57,472 nt of DNA, from positions 1 through 57,472 of the forward strand of contig DLJZ01000025.1 in the NCBI GenBank assembly GCA_002478865.1. The letters are read 5' to 3'. The notes under the pieces are model-generated. The model searched no databases. It had not been told where the DNA came from and saw only the letters and a program-made list of their open reading frames with translations. A program made the position numbers and the translations under genes. The DNA comes from Hungatella sp. UBA7603. Its GTDB lineage: Bacteria > Bacillota > Clostridia > Lachnospirales > Lachnospiraceae. Below are positions 15,028 to 24,136 of this stretch, in pieces. Numbering within the stretch: the stretch's first letter is position 1; each line of letters starts with the position of its first letter.

Positions 15028-16584
15028 TTAAGAAAGTCTGAGTGCCCATTCCTTACAATCAATCACTCTGGTTGCAAGACCTTCGTAAAACTCCGGTTCA
15101 TGACAAATCAAAAGAATACTTCCCTTATATGCTTTTAACGCTCTTTTTAATTCATCTTTTGCATCCACATCAAGATGGTTGGTAGGCTCGTCCAATAGAA
15201 GAACATTGGATTCTCGGTTTAACAGCTTGCATAAGCGCACCTTCGCCTGCTCGCCTCCACTTAAAACACGAACCTGACTCTCAATATGTTTGGTCGTCAA
15301 TCCGCATTTAGCCAGAGCAGAACGCACCTGATACTGGGTATAGGACGGAAACTCTTTCCAGATCTCCTCAATACAGGTAGTGGTGTTACCAGGAGTCATT
15401 TCCTGTTCAAAATAACCGATGGATAAATAATCACCAAGCTCCACCGATCCACTAAGAGATCGAACCTGACCTAGAATACTCTTTAAAAGAGTGGTCTTTC
15501 CAATTCCGTTAGCACCAACTAGGACTACCTTTTCTCCACGCTCCATAGAAAGATTAAGAGATCTTGACAACGGTTCCTCGTATCCGATTACCATGTCTTT
15601 TGTTTCAAAAATCATCTTTCCAGCCGTTCTTGCTTCCATAAAATGAAATTCTGGCTTTGGTCTATCCTTCGCAAGCTCTATTACATCCATCTTATCCAGC
15701 TTTTTCTGCCTGGACATGGCCATGTTTCTTGTGGATACTCTAGCTTTATTACGTGCCACAAAATCTTCAAGCTCTGCAATTTCTTGCTGCTGGCGCTTAT
15801 AGGCAGATTCAAGCTGTGACCGTTTCACCGCATAAACTTCCTGAAACTTTTCATAATCACCGACATAGCGGTCAAGACTCTGGTTTTCCATGTGATAGAT
15901 GATATTAATTACGCTGTTTAAGAAAGGTATATCATGAGAGATCAGGATAAATGCATTCTCGTATTCCTGTAAATAGCGTTTTAGCCAATCGATATGCACC
16001 GTATCCAAGTAGTTTGTCGGCTCATCAAGTAAAAGAATGTCGGGCTTTTCTAATAACAGCTTTCCAAGAAGCACCTTAGTTCTCTGTCCTCCGCTCAGCT
16101 CAGTAACATCCTTATCAAGTCCTATATCCGTTAACCCAAGGGCTCTCGCCACTTCTTCCACCTTGGAATCTATGATGTAAAAATCATGGGCCATGAGAAG
16201 GTCCTGAATGGTTCCCAGTTCTTCCATCATGGTATTCATGCTATCTTCGTCTGCTTCTCCCATGCGGTCACAGATATCATTCATCTGCTCTTCCATCTGA
16301 AACAAGAACGCAAACGCTCCTTTTAACACTTCCCTTATGGTCATTCCCTTTTCAAGAACGGTGTGCTGATCCAAGTATCCGACACGGACTCTCTTTGACC
16401 ATTCCACTTTTCCTTCATCTGGCTGCAACTTTCCGGTGATGATATTCATAAATGAGGATTTTCCTTCCCCATTGGCTCCGATCAATCCAATATGCTCTCC
16501 CTTTAACAGACGAAAGGAAACATCCTGAAAAATAGCTCTGTCTCCAAATCCGTGGGTGAGATGCTCAACATTTAATACGCTCAT
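15028..16584 (-). CDS. ABC-F family ATPase (YkpA/YbiT-like)
   Basis: A 518-residue soluble protein from the ATG at 16584 (MSVLNVEHLTHGFGDRAIF), with AAAGGAG eight bases upstream. It has two nucleotide-binding domains and no membrane segment, the ABC-F layout. NBD1 has GANGEGKSS (Walker A), LSGGQRTKVLLG and LLLDEPTNYLD. NBD2 has GANGIGKTT, LSGGEQAKVRLCKLL and LLLDEPTNHLD. Between them lies a charged coiled linker (about residues 235-310), the P-site tRNA-interacting motif region. ABC-F proteins bind the ribosomal E site and either relieve stalling or protect against antibiotics. The sequence looks like the housekeeping YkpA/YbiT branch, not a Vga/Lsa resistance factor, but resistance cannot be excluded by eye. 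Confidence 0.9.
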   Translation of the reverse strand: MSVLNVEHLTHGFGDRAIFQDVSFRLLKGEHIGLIGANGEGKSSFMNIITGKLQPDEGKVEWSKRVRVGYLDQHTVLEKGMTIREVLKGAFAFLFQMEEQMNDICDRMGEADEDSMNTMMEELGTIQDLLMAHDFYIIDSKVEEVARALGLTDIGLDKDVTELSGGQRTKVLLGKLLLEKPDILLLDEPTNYLDTVHIDWLKRYLQEYENAFILISHDIPFLNSVINIIYHMENQSLDRYVGDYEKFQEVYAVKRSQLESAYKRQQQEIAELEDFVARNKARVSTRNMAMSRQKKLDKMDVIELAKDRPKPEFHFMEARTAGKMIFETKDMVIGYEEPLSRSLNLSMERGEKVVLVGANGIGKTTLLKSILGQVRSLSGSVELGDYLSIGYFEQEMTPGNTTTCIEEIWKEFPSYTQYQVRSALAKCGLTTKHIESQVRVLSGGEQAKVRLCKLLNRESNVLLLDEPTNHLDVDAKDELKRALKAYKGSILLICHEPEFYEGLATRVIDCKEWALRLS

Positions 16585-16694
16585 TGATATAACTCCTTTA
16601 TTCATGGGTATGCAGTACGAAACATCATAATTCTACATGACGAAAGCAATTAAGGCAAGCTAAAATCCCTTATTCCCCAAAGAGTTTTTTCCAG

Positions 16695-16723
16695 TTGCAA
16701 AAAAGGACAAAACCATATATGAT
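16695..16723 (+). promoter_or_regulatory. SigA-type promoter of the CmpB-domain gene
   Basis: TTGCAA, 17-nt spacer, TATGAT on the plus strand. It is about 40 nt upstream of the gene at 16762. Confidence 0.7.
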
Positions 16724-16761
16724 AGTTCCAATACGATTCCTATCGGAAAGGGGTTATGCTT

Positions 16762-17616
16762 ATGTTCGTATATACCTGGTATCAATGGCTGCTGTTTTTC
16801 TTTTTATATTGCTTTATCGGCTGGATCATTGAAACCACTTATGTTTCTGTAAGAAGCCTCCACTTTGTTAACCGGGGATTTTTACGACTTCCTCTCCTTC
16901 CTTTATATGGAAGCGGAGCGATCATCATGCTTTGGCTGTCTCTTCCTGTCAAAGGGAATATAGTTATGGTCTTTCTTTTTGGTATGGCAGGGGCTTCTAT
17001 CTTAGAATATATCACTGGATACTTAATGGAACGATTGTTTAAGATGAAATACTGGGATTACAGCAAAAATCCTTTTAACATCAATGGGTATGTTTGCCTT
17101 GGCACCTCCATTGCCTGGGGGTTTTTAACCATTATTTTAACCGAAGTAGTTCATCGGCCTTTGGAATGGCTGGTTCTTTCCTTAAGCGACACGGTTACCA
17201 TTTCACTGGTTATTGTAATTGCGATTGTCTTTCTCATTGATACCGTTATTTCCGTGAAAGAAGCACTGGATCTTGGACGAATCCTGGAATCCATGACAAA
17301 GTTAAAGGCAGAGCTAGAAGAGGTACAAGTTCAGATTTCCTTATTAAAAGCGGAAACCACCCAAAAGGTTTCAGAATTTAAGAACGAAACCATGGTTAAG
17401 ATTACCAACTTGAAAACAGAAACAGCCACTGTAATTAAAGAATCCGCACTTATGGAACGGCTACAGTCCCTGACTGAGAACAAAGAAAAGATGACTGGAT
17501 ACTTCAGCTTCCATCGTAAGGGAATTCTTCGCAGAAACCCTACCGCTTCCTCTAAGTTTTTTGGGGATGCATTGAATGAATTAAAAGAATATTCTAAAAA
17601 ATACAAAAAATCATAA
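16762..17616 (+). CDS. Putative ABC-transporter type IV (CmpB-domain) membrane protein with C-terminal coiled coil
   Basis: This protein of 284 residues has an N-terminal domain with about five transmembrane helices (residues 1-165), carrying the family pattern FLYCFIGWIIETTYVSV, NRGFLRLPLLPLYGSGA and LEYITGYLMERLFKMKYWDYS. These match the widespread Firmicute CmpB family (PF06541-like), whose function is not established. The C-terminal part (about 170-245) is a charged helix with heptad-like Leu and Ile spacing, probably a cytoplasmic coiled coil. I prefer the second ATG (16762) because GGAAAGGGG is eight bases upstream; the first ATG is only two bases from it. It has its own promoter and faces the pgm gene across a shared terminator. 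Confidence 0.78.
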   Translation: MFVYTWYQWLLFFFLYCFIGWIIETTYVSVRSLHFVNRGFLRLPLLPLYGSGAIIMLWLSLPVKGNIVMVFLFGMAGASILEYITGYLMERLFKMKYWDYSKNPFNINGYVCLGTSIAWGFLTIILTEVVHRPLEWLVLSLSDTVTISLVIVIAIVFLIDTVISVKEALDLGRILESMTKLKAELEEVQVQISLLKAETTQKVSEFKNETMVKITNLKTETATVIKESALMERLQSLTENKEKMTGYFSFHRKGILRRNPTASSKFFGDALNELKEYSKKYKKS

Positions 17617-17623
17617 TTGCATT

Positions 17624-17662
17624 AAAAGTGGACACGATTTAATCTCGTGCCCACTTTTTTAT
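17624..17662. terminator. Bidirectional terminator between convergent genes
   Basis: AAAAGTGGaCACGA pairs with TCGTGcCCACTTTT with A- and T-runs on the two sides. It serves the CmpB-domain gene (plus) and pgm (minus). Confidence 0.85.
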
Positions 17663-17671
17663 TTGAATGGA

Positions 17672-19408
17672 TTAAAGCATCTGATTGACCAAAGCCATTA
17701 CAGCCTCTCCCAGATTAAGAGACATTTCCTCTGCTTCTTTCATAGAAGAACCTTTGATTCCATAATAAAACTTGATCTTAGGCTCCGTTCCTGACGGTCT
17801 TACACAAAGCCATGCATCATCTGACAAATCATAATAAAGAACATCAGACTGAGGAAGTCCGGTAGGTCTGATGGTTCCGGTTGCCGTATCCAAAATGGTA
17901 TCTAGCTTGTAATCCCTAGCAGAAATCACTTTGTAGCTGCCAACCATCTGAGGTACGTCTCCCCTCATTGTCTCCATAATTTCACGAATCTTTGTCTGGC
18001 CTTCAATTCCCATTAGTCCAATGGCCTGAACGGCATCCTTGTAATAACCATAGGTTTCATACATCGCATTCATGGCATCCCATAAGGTCATGCCTTTTGT
18101 CTTATAATAAGCGGCAGCCTCGCATAATGCCACAGAAGCGGAAATCGCGTCCTTATCGCGGGCATAGGTGCCGATAAGGCAGCCATAACTCTCTTCCAAA
18201 CCAAACATATAAGTGCCTTGTCCGGAAGTTTCATTCTTTAGAATCTGCTGACCAATGTACTTAAAGCCGGTAAGCACTTCGATCAGTTCACATCCATAAG
18301 ATTTCGCAACGGCATCCACCAAATTGGTGGTAACGATGGATTTAACGACCTGTCCATCCTTTGGAATCTCTCCCCGTTCCTTCTTTTGACTGAGTACGTA
18401 TTCACAAAGCAGAGAACCTGACATATTGCCAGTAAGAGGAATGTATTCCCCTGATTTATCATCCTTAACATACACTCCAAGTCGATCCGCATCTGGATCC
18501 GTTGCCAAAATCAGATCTGCATTCTTCTCTTTTGCAAGTGCTAGTCCTAAGGCAAAAGCTTCCTCTGCCTCTGGATTTGGATAGCTGACGGTTGGGAAAT
18601 CTCCATCTGGTAGCTCTTGTTCTGGAACCACATGAACATGAGTAAATCCAATCTCTTCTAATGCTCTTCTTACGGGAAGATTTCCAGTCCCATGCAGCGG
18701 GGTGTAGACAATGCAGATCTCACTTTGCATGCGTGTAATGGCCTCCTGGTTTAAAACCTGAGCCTTTACATGGGCAATGTATTTGTCATCCACAGAAGCT
18801 CCTATGATCTCATAGTTTCCTGCAGCCACAGCAGCTTCTCTGGTGATGGTCTTTACGGTGGAAAGATCGGTAATGTCTAAAACCTCTTTTGTCACCCCTT
18901 TGTCATGAGGGGGTGTAAACTGGGCGCCGTCCTCCCAGTATACCTTATATCCGTTATAATCCGGCGGGTTATGACTGGCCGTTACGTTAATGCCCGCAAT
19001 ACACCCTAATTCCCTGACAGCAAAAGAAAGCTCCGGTGTTGGACGCAAAGATTCAAATTTAAATGCCTTAATGCCATTGGCCGCTAATGTCAGAGCAGCC
19101 TCCTCTGCGAATTCCGGAGACATATGCCTGGAGTCATATGCTATGGCTACGCCTTTGTGGGCGCCGCCCTGTTTTATTATATAATTTGCAAGCCCCTGAG
19201 TGGCTCTTCTTACAACATAAATGTTCATTCGGTTGATTCCTGCTCCGATGATTCCTCTTAAGCCGGCAGTACCAAATTCAAGATCCTGATAAAAGCGTTC
19301 CTTAATCTCATTCTCATCGTCTTGAACTCCCCGAAGTTCCCTTTTGGTAGCCTCATCAAAATATGGATTCAAAAGCCATTCATCATAAATGCTCCTGTAA
19401 TCTTTCAT
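17672..19408 (-). CDS. Phosphoglucomutase/phosphomannomutase (alpha-D-phosphohexomutase)
   Basis: A 578-residue protein of the long PgcA-type phosphohexomutase family. The catalytic phosphoserine loop is TASHNPPDYNGYK (about residues 140-152), metal binding is DPDADRLG, substrate recognition is GLEESYG, and the C-terminal phosphate-binding loop is RPSGTEPKIKFY. It interconverts glucose-6-phosphate and glucose-1-phosphate, or the mannose equivalents, feeding nucleotide sugars, glycolipids and glycogen. It could provide substrate for RmlA at 7734-8618. The start has GAAGGGAGTAATATGCA upstream. It stands as a single gene ending at a shared terminator. Confidence 0.95.
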   Translation of the reverse strand: MKDYRSIYDEWLLNPYFDEATKRELRGVQDDENEIKERFYQDLEFGTAGLRGIIGAGINRMNIYVVRRATQGLANYIIKQGGAHKGVAIAYDSRHMSPEFAEEAALTLAANGIKAFKFESLRPTPELSFAVRELGCIAGINVTASHNPPDYNGYKVYWEDGAQFTPPHDKGVTKEVLDITDLSTVKTITREAAVAAGNYEIIGASVDDKYIAHVKAQVLNQEAITRMQSEICIVYTPLHGTGNLPVRRALEEIGFTHVHVVPEQELPDGDFPTVSYPNPEAEEAFALGLALAKEKNADLILATDPDADRLGVYVKDDKSGEYIPLTGNMSGSLLCEYVLSQKKERGEIPKDGQVVKSIVTTNLVDAVAKSYGCELIEVLTGFKYIGQQILKNETSGQGTYMFGLEESYGCLIGTYARDKDAISASVALCEAAAYYKTKGMTLWDAMNAMYETYGYYKDAVQAIGLMGIEGQTKIREIMETMRGDVPQMVGSYKVISARDYKLDTILDTATGTIRPTGLPQSDVLYYDLSDDAWLCVRPSGTEPKIKFYYGIKGSSMKEAEEMSLNLGEAVMALVNQML

Positions 19409-19484
19409 TGCATATTACTCCCTTCTCTCCATTTCTGTTATGGATATTATAAAACATAACATAATAAAAGAAAAGCGGATTCCA

Positions 19485-20462
19485 CTATTTTATTCTTGAC
19501 AGAAACGAATTCCGAACCGATTGCTGGACCTCAAGATCCTTTAGTTTTTCAATGTTTCTTGCCGGAATCCATGCCTTGTTGGCATTATAATAGAAGTTAA
19601 GCTGCTTCCAATATTTCTCCGGATATAAGAATAAATAGTAAAGGCAGGTCCTGTCTGCATTCGAAAGAGATAGGATTTCAGAATATGTATCAAGCATTGC
19701 CATGCCAAGCTTTAAGCTCCAATCATGTTTTTCCATGGCTTTGCGCATAAAATGATACAGATCCTCCATCTGCATCCCTTTATGCATGCGGTTGAATTCT
19801 ACAATTGCCACATCATGAGAACACATTAGAATATGATGCTGGTTTAAATCTCCATGGCATAAATATTCCTCCCCTGTCTCCCGCTTTTCTAAAAAGCATG
19901 ACATTCCCTTGCAGGCCTCCATAGCCTGTTCGTAAAATGTATCGTAATTACCCATGACGCACAGTTCAAATTCTGATTTTTTTCTCTTATTCCGAATAAA
20001 GGAACGGGCTCTCACCAGCTCTTTGTTGTGACGTTCCATCTCTTCTGCTGGCTGCTGTACCAAAATGGAGCCTAAGTTCCATTCTTCCTTAAATTCTATT
20101 CCTCTTAGAATTTTATGTAAGCAGGCAATCTGTTCGATGGCACAAAGTACTTCCTTGCTGTCCTTTAGATTGCACTCCCGGTCCGCATACCAGTCTTTTA
20201 CAATCCACCTTGTACCGTCCTCGGCGGCAGAGAGAAGTTCCCCTTCTTTGTTTCTCACGTAACGATCCACGTTCAAATGGCCGGCTTCTTCCATTTGTGA
20301 AAATACCTGATCCTCAAATTCAAGGCGCTTTAAAGTTCCTTTATATTCCCGAAGCAGTTTTAGTCCCTGATTCGTCTCACACAACCAGGCGCCCCGGCCG
20401 CGCTTTACATCAAGAATTTCAAGCTCATACTGCGTAAGCACCTCTGTGTATTTCTCGTTCAC
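19485..20462 (-). CDS. CotS-family spore coat protein (kinase fold)
   Basis: A 325-residue protein from a GTG at 20462, which has GGAGGG six bases upstream. An earlier in-frame GTG overlaps that site and is rejected. The fold is that of aminoglycoside phosphotransferase/CotS-like kinases: GRGAWLCETNQGLKLLREY resembles the N-lobe, and LCHGDLNQHHILMCSHDVAIVEFNRMHKG supplies the catalytic loop (HGDLNQHH) and the metal-binding segment, where the usual DFD is EFN. CotS and relatives are assembled into the inner spore coat in Bacillus. Whether this one has kinase activity is doubtful because of the EFN substitution. It precedes nothing else co-directional within 60 nt except pgm. Confidence 0.85.
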   Translation of the reverse strand: MNEKYTEVLTQYELEILDVKRGRGAWLCETNQGLKLLREYKGTLKRLEFEDQVFSQMEEAGHLNVDRYVRNKEGELLSAAEDGTRWIVKDWYADRECNLKDSKEVLCAIEQIACLHKILRGIEFKEEWNLGSILVQQPAEEMERHNKELVRARSFIRNKRKKSEFELCVMGNYDTFYEQAMEACKGMSCFLEKRETGEEYLCHGDLNQHHILMCSHDVAIVEFNRMHKGMQMEDLYHFMRKAMEKHDWSLKLGMAMLDTYSEILSLSNADRTCLYYLFLYPEKYWKQLNFYYNANKAWIPARNIEKLKDLEVQQSVRNSFLSRIK

Positions 20463-20530
20463 AACCACCCCTCCAACTCTTAGCTAATCAGCTACTTCTA
20501 GGGTATGAAAGGCTAGTAAAAAATATGCAA

Positions 20531-20589
20531 AATCTGGCTGAAAGTTATACGGGCCATAGGCCCGTTCTTCATAACTTTTCAGCCAGATT
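20531..20589 (-). terminator. Terminator of cca, overlapping its last codons
   Basis: AATCTGGCTGAAA pairs with TTTCAGCCAGATT and an inner ACGGGCC pairs with GGCCCGT. The outer right arm codes for the last residues of the Cca protein. On the minus strand TTTTGCATATTTTTT follows. Confidence 0.75.
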
Positions 20590-21771
20590 CATGAGATAAT
20601 CCTTTTGGTTGTGCTCCGGATTTTTAATTACTTCTTCAAATAAAGTATCTAAAACGTTTCCAATCTTTGGTCCTGGCTTTCTGCCAGCTTCTATCAGCTC
20701 TTTGCCGGTTACTGCCATGTCCTTTAGGTGGATGCAATCTCCGTCTCTTATGATTTCTTTTGCATATTTTTCCACCATTTTAAGGGTGTCTAAGTAAGAT
20801 TTTTCGCCAAATATGACTTGAAATGACAACAGGTCAGAAAAAAGTTCAGGAGTTAGTTTACTCATCACTTTTCGGATATCTGGCTTCTTAGCAGGTATCT
20901 CCTGATTCCAAAGACTTACAAGGGTCTTTACCTGGTTGATGGTATCATTATCTAGTTTCAACTCTCTTAAGATCTTAACGGAATCTTCCGGCAGTTGATG
21001 CCTTAGAAGACCAGCCCATCGCATATGCTTATTAGCAGGAAGAAGTTTAAGCCCCTCCACACCGGAAAAAGTTTTTAAAGCCTGATTGAATGGTTCGCAG
21101 ATATAAGGGGCAATCTTGCTTTCATATACTTCCACAATCTTTTCTGGATGATTGGAAACAAGAAGTTTTGTCAGCTCCACCTGAATCCGTTCTCTGCTGA
21201 CCTTTAACATATTAGGAGCAATGACAGTAATTGCCTTTTTTGTCTCCTCTTCAATCTCAAATCCAAGCTGGGCAGAAAATCGGATGGCCCGAAGAATCCG
21301 AAGGGCATCTTCGGTAAAGCGATCCTGGGCATAACCCACACAGCGAATGATTCCTTCTTGTAAATCCTTTTGCCCTTCAAAAATATCTACAAGGCCGTCC
21401 CGGTCACTATATGCCATGGCGTTGATGGTAAAATCTCTTCGTCTTAAATCTTCCGTTAAATTCCTGGTGAATTCCACGGACTTTGGATGTCTTCCATCTT
21501 CATATTCTCCATCAATGCGGTAGGTGGTTACTTCGTACCCCACCTTATCGGCAAGGACCGTAACCGTACCGTGCTGGATTCCTGTGTCAACGGTTCTTGG
21601 GAATATTGCCTTTACCTGCTCGGGACTAGCAGAGGTCGTGATGTCCCAGTCTTCAGGCGTCCGCATAAGCAGACTGTCTCTTACACACCCTCCTACCACA
21701 TAGGCTTCAAATCCATGGGTATTTAGTTGTTCTATGATCTCTCCTGCTGCCTGGGGCACTAAAATCTTCAT
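20569..21771 (-). CDS. cca: CCA tRNA nucleotidyltransferase / poly(A) polymerase family
   Basis: A 400-residue class II tRNA nucleotidyltransferase from the ATG at 21771; AAAGGAG is eight bases upstream, and a GTG one codon earlier is less well spaced. The head domain has AYVVGGCVRDSLLMRTPEDWDI (GG-x9-DxD nucleotidyl-transfer motif) and RRDFTINAMAY. The RNA-binding neck contains FTEDALRILRAIRFSAQLGF (the EDxxR motif that selects ATP and CTP). The enzyme adds or repairs the CCA end of tRNAs. The length fits proteins without a large HD domain. It lies directly downstream of proS (32 nt), both tRNA-related. Confidence 0.95.
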   Translation of the reverse strand: MKILVPQAAGEIIEQLNTHGFEAYVVGGCVRDSLLMRTPEDWDITTSASPEQVKAIFPRTVDTGIQHGTVTVLADKVGYEVTTYRIDGEYEDGRHPKSVEFTRNLTEDLRRRDFTINAMAYSDRDGLVDIFEGQKDLQEGIIRCVGYAQDRFTEDALRILRAIRFSAQLGFEIEEETKKAITVIAPNMLKVSRERIQVELTKLLVSNHPEKIVEVYESKIAPYICEPFNQALKTFSGVEGLKLLPANKHMRWAGLLRHQLPEDSVKILRELKLDNDTINQVKTLVSLWNQEIPAKKPDIRKVMSKLTPELFSDLLSFQVIFGEKSYLDTLKMVEKYAKEIIRDGDCIHLKDMAVTGKELIEAGRKPGPKIGNVLDTLFEEVIKNPEHNQKDYLMNLAEKL

Positions 21772-21803
21772 CACGATCTCTCCTTTACCTAGTTACTTAC
21801 TTT

Positions 21804-23237
21804 TTAATAAGCTCTTCCCCAGTATACCATCTTAACTGCTGGCTTGCCGCAACAGATGCAGGTGTCACTCAGTGTTTTCTGCTCAAATGGGATACAGCGA
21901 GACGTTGCTCCTGTTGATTCTTTAATCTGATCTTCACATTCCTGACAGCCACACCACATCGCCTTTACAAAGCCAGGTTTTTCTTCTACTGTCTTTGTAA
22001 ATGTAGCCAGATCAGTTGCTTCACTGGTATGTTCATCCCGGTGATTTTTAGCTTTTTCATACATATTTTTTTGAATGTCGTCAAGAAGATCTCTTACCTG
22101 CTGATCCAGTTCGTCTAAAGATACCATAATTTTTTCATGGGTATCTCTGCGGACTAAGACAGCCTGGTTTTGTTCAATATCCCTTGGACCGATCTCTACG
22201 CGGATTGGAATTCCTCTCATCTCAGATTCGCTGAATTTCCAGCCTGGACTCTTATCGCTGTCATCCACCTTAACTCTGAAATTAGATAACATACCTTTCA
22301 GCTCAAATGCCTTATCAAGTACGCCTTCCTTCTGCTGCTGAACTGGAACGATCATAACCTGAACCGGTGCAATTCTTGGAGGAAGCACAAGTCCATTATC
22401 ATCACCGTGAACCATGATGATTCCACCGATCAATCTGGTACTAAGTCCCCAAGAAGTCTGATGAACATAGCTTAACTTATTTTCCTTATCAGAGTACTGG
22501 ATCTCAAATGCTTTCGCGAATCCATCTCCAAAGTTATGGCTGGTTCCTGACTGAAGAGCCTTTCCATCATGCATAAGGGCTTCAATGGTGTAAGTTGCTT
22601 CTGCACCAGCGAATTTCTCCTTATCAGTCTTCTGGCCTCTGATCACTGGCATAGCAAGAACTTCTTCGCAGAAATTAGCGTATAGATTGAGCATCTGCTC
22701 GGTTCTTTCCTCTGCTTCTTTTGCAGTCGCATGAGCGGTATGACCTTCCTGCCATAAAAACTCTCTGGAACGTAAGAAAGGTCTGGTTGTCTTTTCCCAG
22801 CGAACCACGGAGCACCACTGGTTATATAACTTTGGAAGATCCCGGTAAGACTGAATCTCTCTGGAGTAGAAATCGCAAAATAAGGTCTCTGATGTAGGTC
22901 TAACACAAAGGCGTTCCTGTAACGGCTCAAGGCCGCCATGAGTCACCCAAGCTACTTCTGGAGCAAAGCCGTCCACATGATCCTTTTCTTTCTGGAGAAG
23001 GCTCTCTGGAATAAACATAGGCATGTAAACATTTTCAACGCCTGTCTCCTTAAACCTCCGGTCCAGCTCGCTCTGAATGTTCTCCCAGATGGCATAACCT
23101 GCTGGCTTGATGACCATGCAGCCCTTTACGCTGGAATAATCCATCAATTCTGCTTTCTTTACAACATCAGTGTACCACTGGGCGAAGTCCACATCCATAG
23201 ATGTGATCGCTTCTACTAATTTCTTGTCCTTTGCCAT
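21804..23237 (-). CDS. proS: Prolyl-tRNA synthetase, archaeal/eukaryal-type (ProS type 3)
   Basis: A 477-residue class II aminoacyl-tRNA synthetase. Motif 2 lies around [29 protein letters not shown], and motif 3 around [20 protein letters not shown]. It lacks the roughly 180-residue INS editing domain of the usual bacterial ProS. A C-terminal zinc-binding domain has [14 protein letters not shown] and CICCGKPA and ends in Tyr (WGRAY), as in archaeal, eukaryal and some clostridial enzymes. It charges tRNA-Pro. Expression is controlled by a T-box leader directly upstream. The start has AAAGGAGAATTGTC just before it. Confidence 0.95.
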   Translation of the reverse strand: MAKDKKLVEAITSMDVDFAQWYTDVVKKAELMDYSSVKGCMVIKPAGYAIWENIQSELDRRFKETGVENVYMPMFIPESLLQKEKDHVDGFAPEVAWVTHGGLEPLQERLCVRPTSETLFCDFYSREIQSYRDLPKLYNQWCSVVRWEKTTRPFLRSREFLWQEGHTAHATAKEAEERTEQMLNLYANFCEEVLAMPVIRGQKTDKEKFAGAEATYTIEALMHDGKALQSGTSHNFGDGFAKAFEIQYSDKENKLSYVHQTSWGLSTRLIGGIIMVHGDDNGLVLPPRIAPVQVMIVPVQQQKEGVLDKAFELKGMLSNFRVKVDDSDKSPGWKFSESEMRGIPIRVEIGPRDIEQNQAVLVRRDTHEKIMVSLDELDQQVRDLLDDIQKNMYEKAKNHRDEHTSEATDLATFTKTVEEKPGFVKAMWCGCQECEDQIKESTGATSRCIPFEQKTLSDTCICCGKPAVKMVYWGRAY

Positions 23238-23265
23238 GACAATTCTCCTTTATTCGGTTAATTAA

Positions 23266-23494
23266 AAAAGAGCCATCCGTTCCCTGTAAAAGGGACCGAA
23301 CAACTCGGCGGTGCCACCCAATTTAGCCATAGAATCTTTCTCTGGCTCACTTTTAGATCCCGTAACGCAGGAAACGCGCCGCAGTTTGCTGCGGGACTCC
23401 GAGGGAGGTTGAGTGATGAGTGGTATAAAGACCTTTCACCAAATGGCCTTCTCTCTGAAATACATCATTACCTAGTAGTCCTCTTCAACGTCTG
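23266..23494 (-). promoter_or_regulatory. T-box leader riboswitch (proline) of proS
   Basis: The minus-strand RNA has the T-box consensus TGGGTGGCACCGCC (23307-23320), which pairs with the tRNA acceptor end. It begins with GAAGAGGACTACTAGGTAA and AGAGAGAAGG, typical of Stem I. A terminator hairpin follows the T-box: GTTCGGTCCC with GGGAAC, then TTTTTT at 23265-23270. In the specifier-loop region there is a CCTCCC run, so the codon read is likely CCU or CCC (both Pro); the exact triplet was not resolved. Uncharged tRNA-Pro should cause read-through. Confidence 0.92.
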
Positions 23495-23539
23495 TTTCTT
23501 TCAAATTTATGAAAGTTGGTATGGTTGATTTTACGTTAT

Positions 23540-24136
23540 TTACAAATGTTTGTCAAGAGGAGAGCCTGGCTTTTCTTTTTCTTCTTCCATCAGCTTTTTG
23601 CTGTCTTCCCTGACCTGATCTCTTAATTCCTTTGTCTCCGGGAAGCTGTCACAAATCTCATTTCCATAGGTTAAGTTTAAATCATATTCAAGGGGAAGCC
23701 AGGTACTGGTTCCTGCCTCATTATGCTGTATCACGGTCTCAATCTTATCAAGAGATTTTACCAGTTTGGCTTCTTTTGACTGGCACAGGAGCATTTCCTC
23801 AAAAAGAGGGGCGAAGCGGTCAGAAGCGGATTTAGGAAGCTTGGATAAAAGAAAGTTAATTGCTTCCTCTTCTACTTCTTCGTCCTTACCAGTCTTTACA
23901 AAGGCCGGTATATCTCCTGTTACTGCTTCTCCCCAATCGTGGATCAAACACATGCGAAGTACTTTATTCATATCAAGATCGTTAAATTCCGGCTCCATTA
24001 GCATGGCTAGAACTGCCAGCCTCCAGGTATGCTCCGCCACACTTTCCTGACGACCAGAGGTGGTCCAGTTATGCCTTGTATTGCATTTTAATGGTTCTAT
24101 CAATCTTAAAAACTCAATTAATTCCTTTGGATTCAT
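23540..24136 (-). CDS. HD-domain hydrolase (YfbR-like 5'-deoxynucleotidase family)
   Basis: A 198-residue protein from the ATG at 24136. This start overlaps the stop of the upstream membrane gene as ATGA and has AGGGG eight bases upstream, so it is well supported. It carries the HD metal-binding pattern: AEHTWRLAVLAML, CLIHDWGEAVTGDIP and later an Asp-containing helix. YfbR-like enzymes dephosphorylate deoxyribonucleoside 5'-monophosphates; the broad HD family also contains other phosphohydrolases. The C-terminal tail is charged (KEKPGSPLDKHL). It is translationally coupled to ytvI. Confidence 0.85.
   Translation of the reverse strand: MNPKELIEFLRLIEPLKCNTRHNWTTSGRQESVAEHTWRLAVLAMLMEPEFNDLDMNKVLRMCLIHDWGEAVTGDIPAFVKTGKDEEVEEEAINFLLSKLPKSASDRFAPLFEEMLLCQSKEAKLVKSLDKIETVIQHNEAGTSTWLPLEYDLNLTYGNEICDSFPETKELRDQVREDSKKLMEEEKEKPGSPLDKHL

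Noticed and set aside
15028..16584. Antibiotic-resistance ABC-F (Vga/Lsa/OptrA type)
   Set aside because: Sequence and linker look like the housekeeping YkpA/YbiT branch, and there is no attenuator leader typical of inducible resistance genes.
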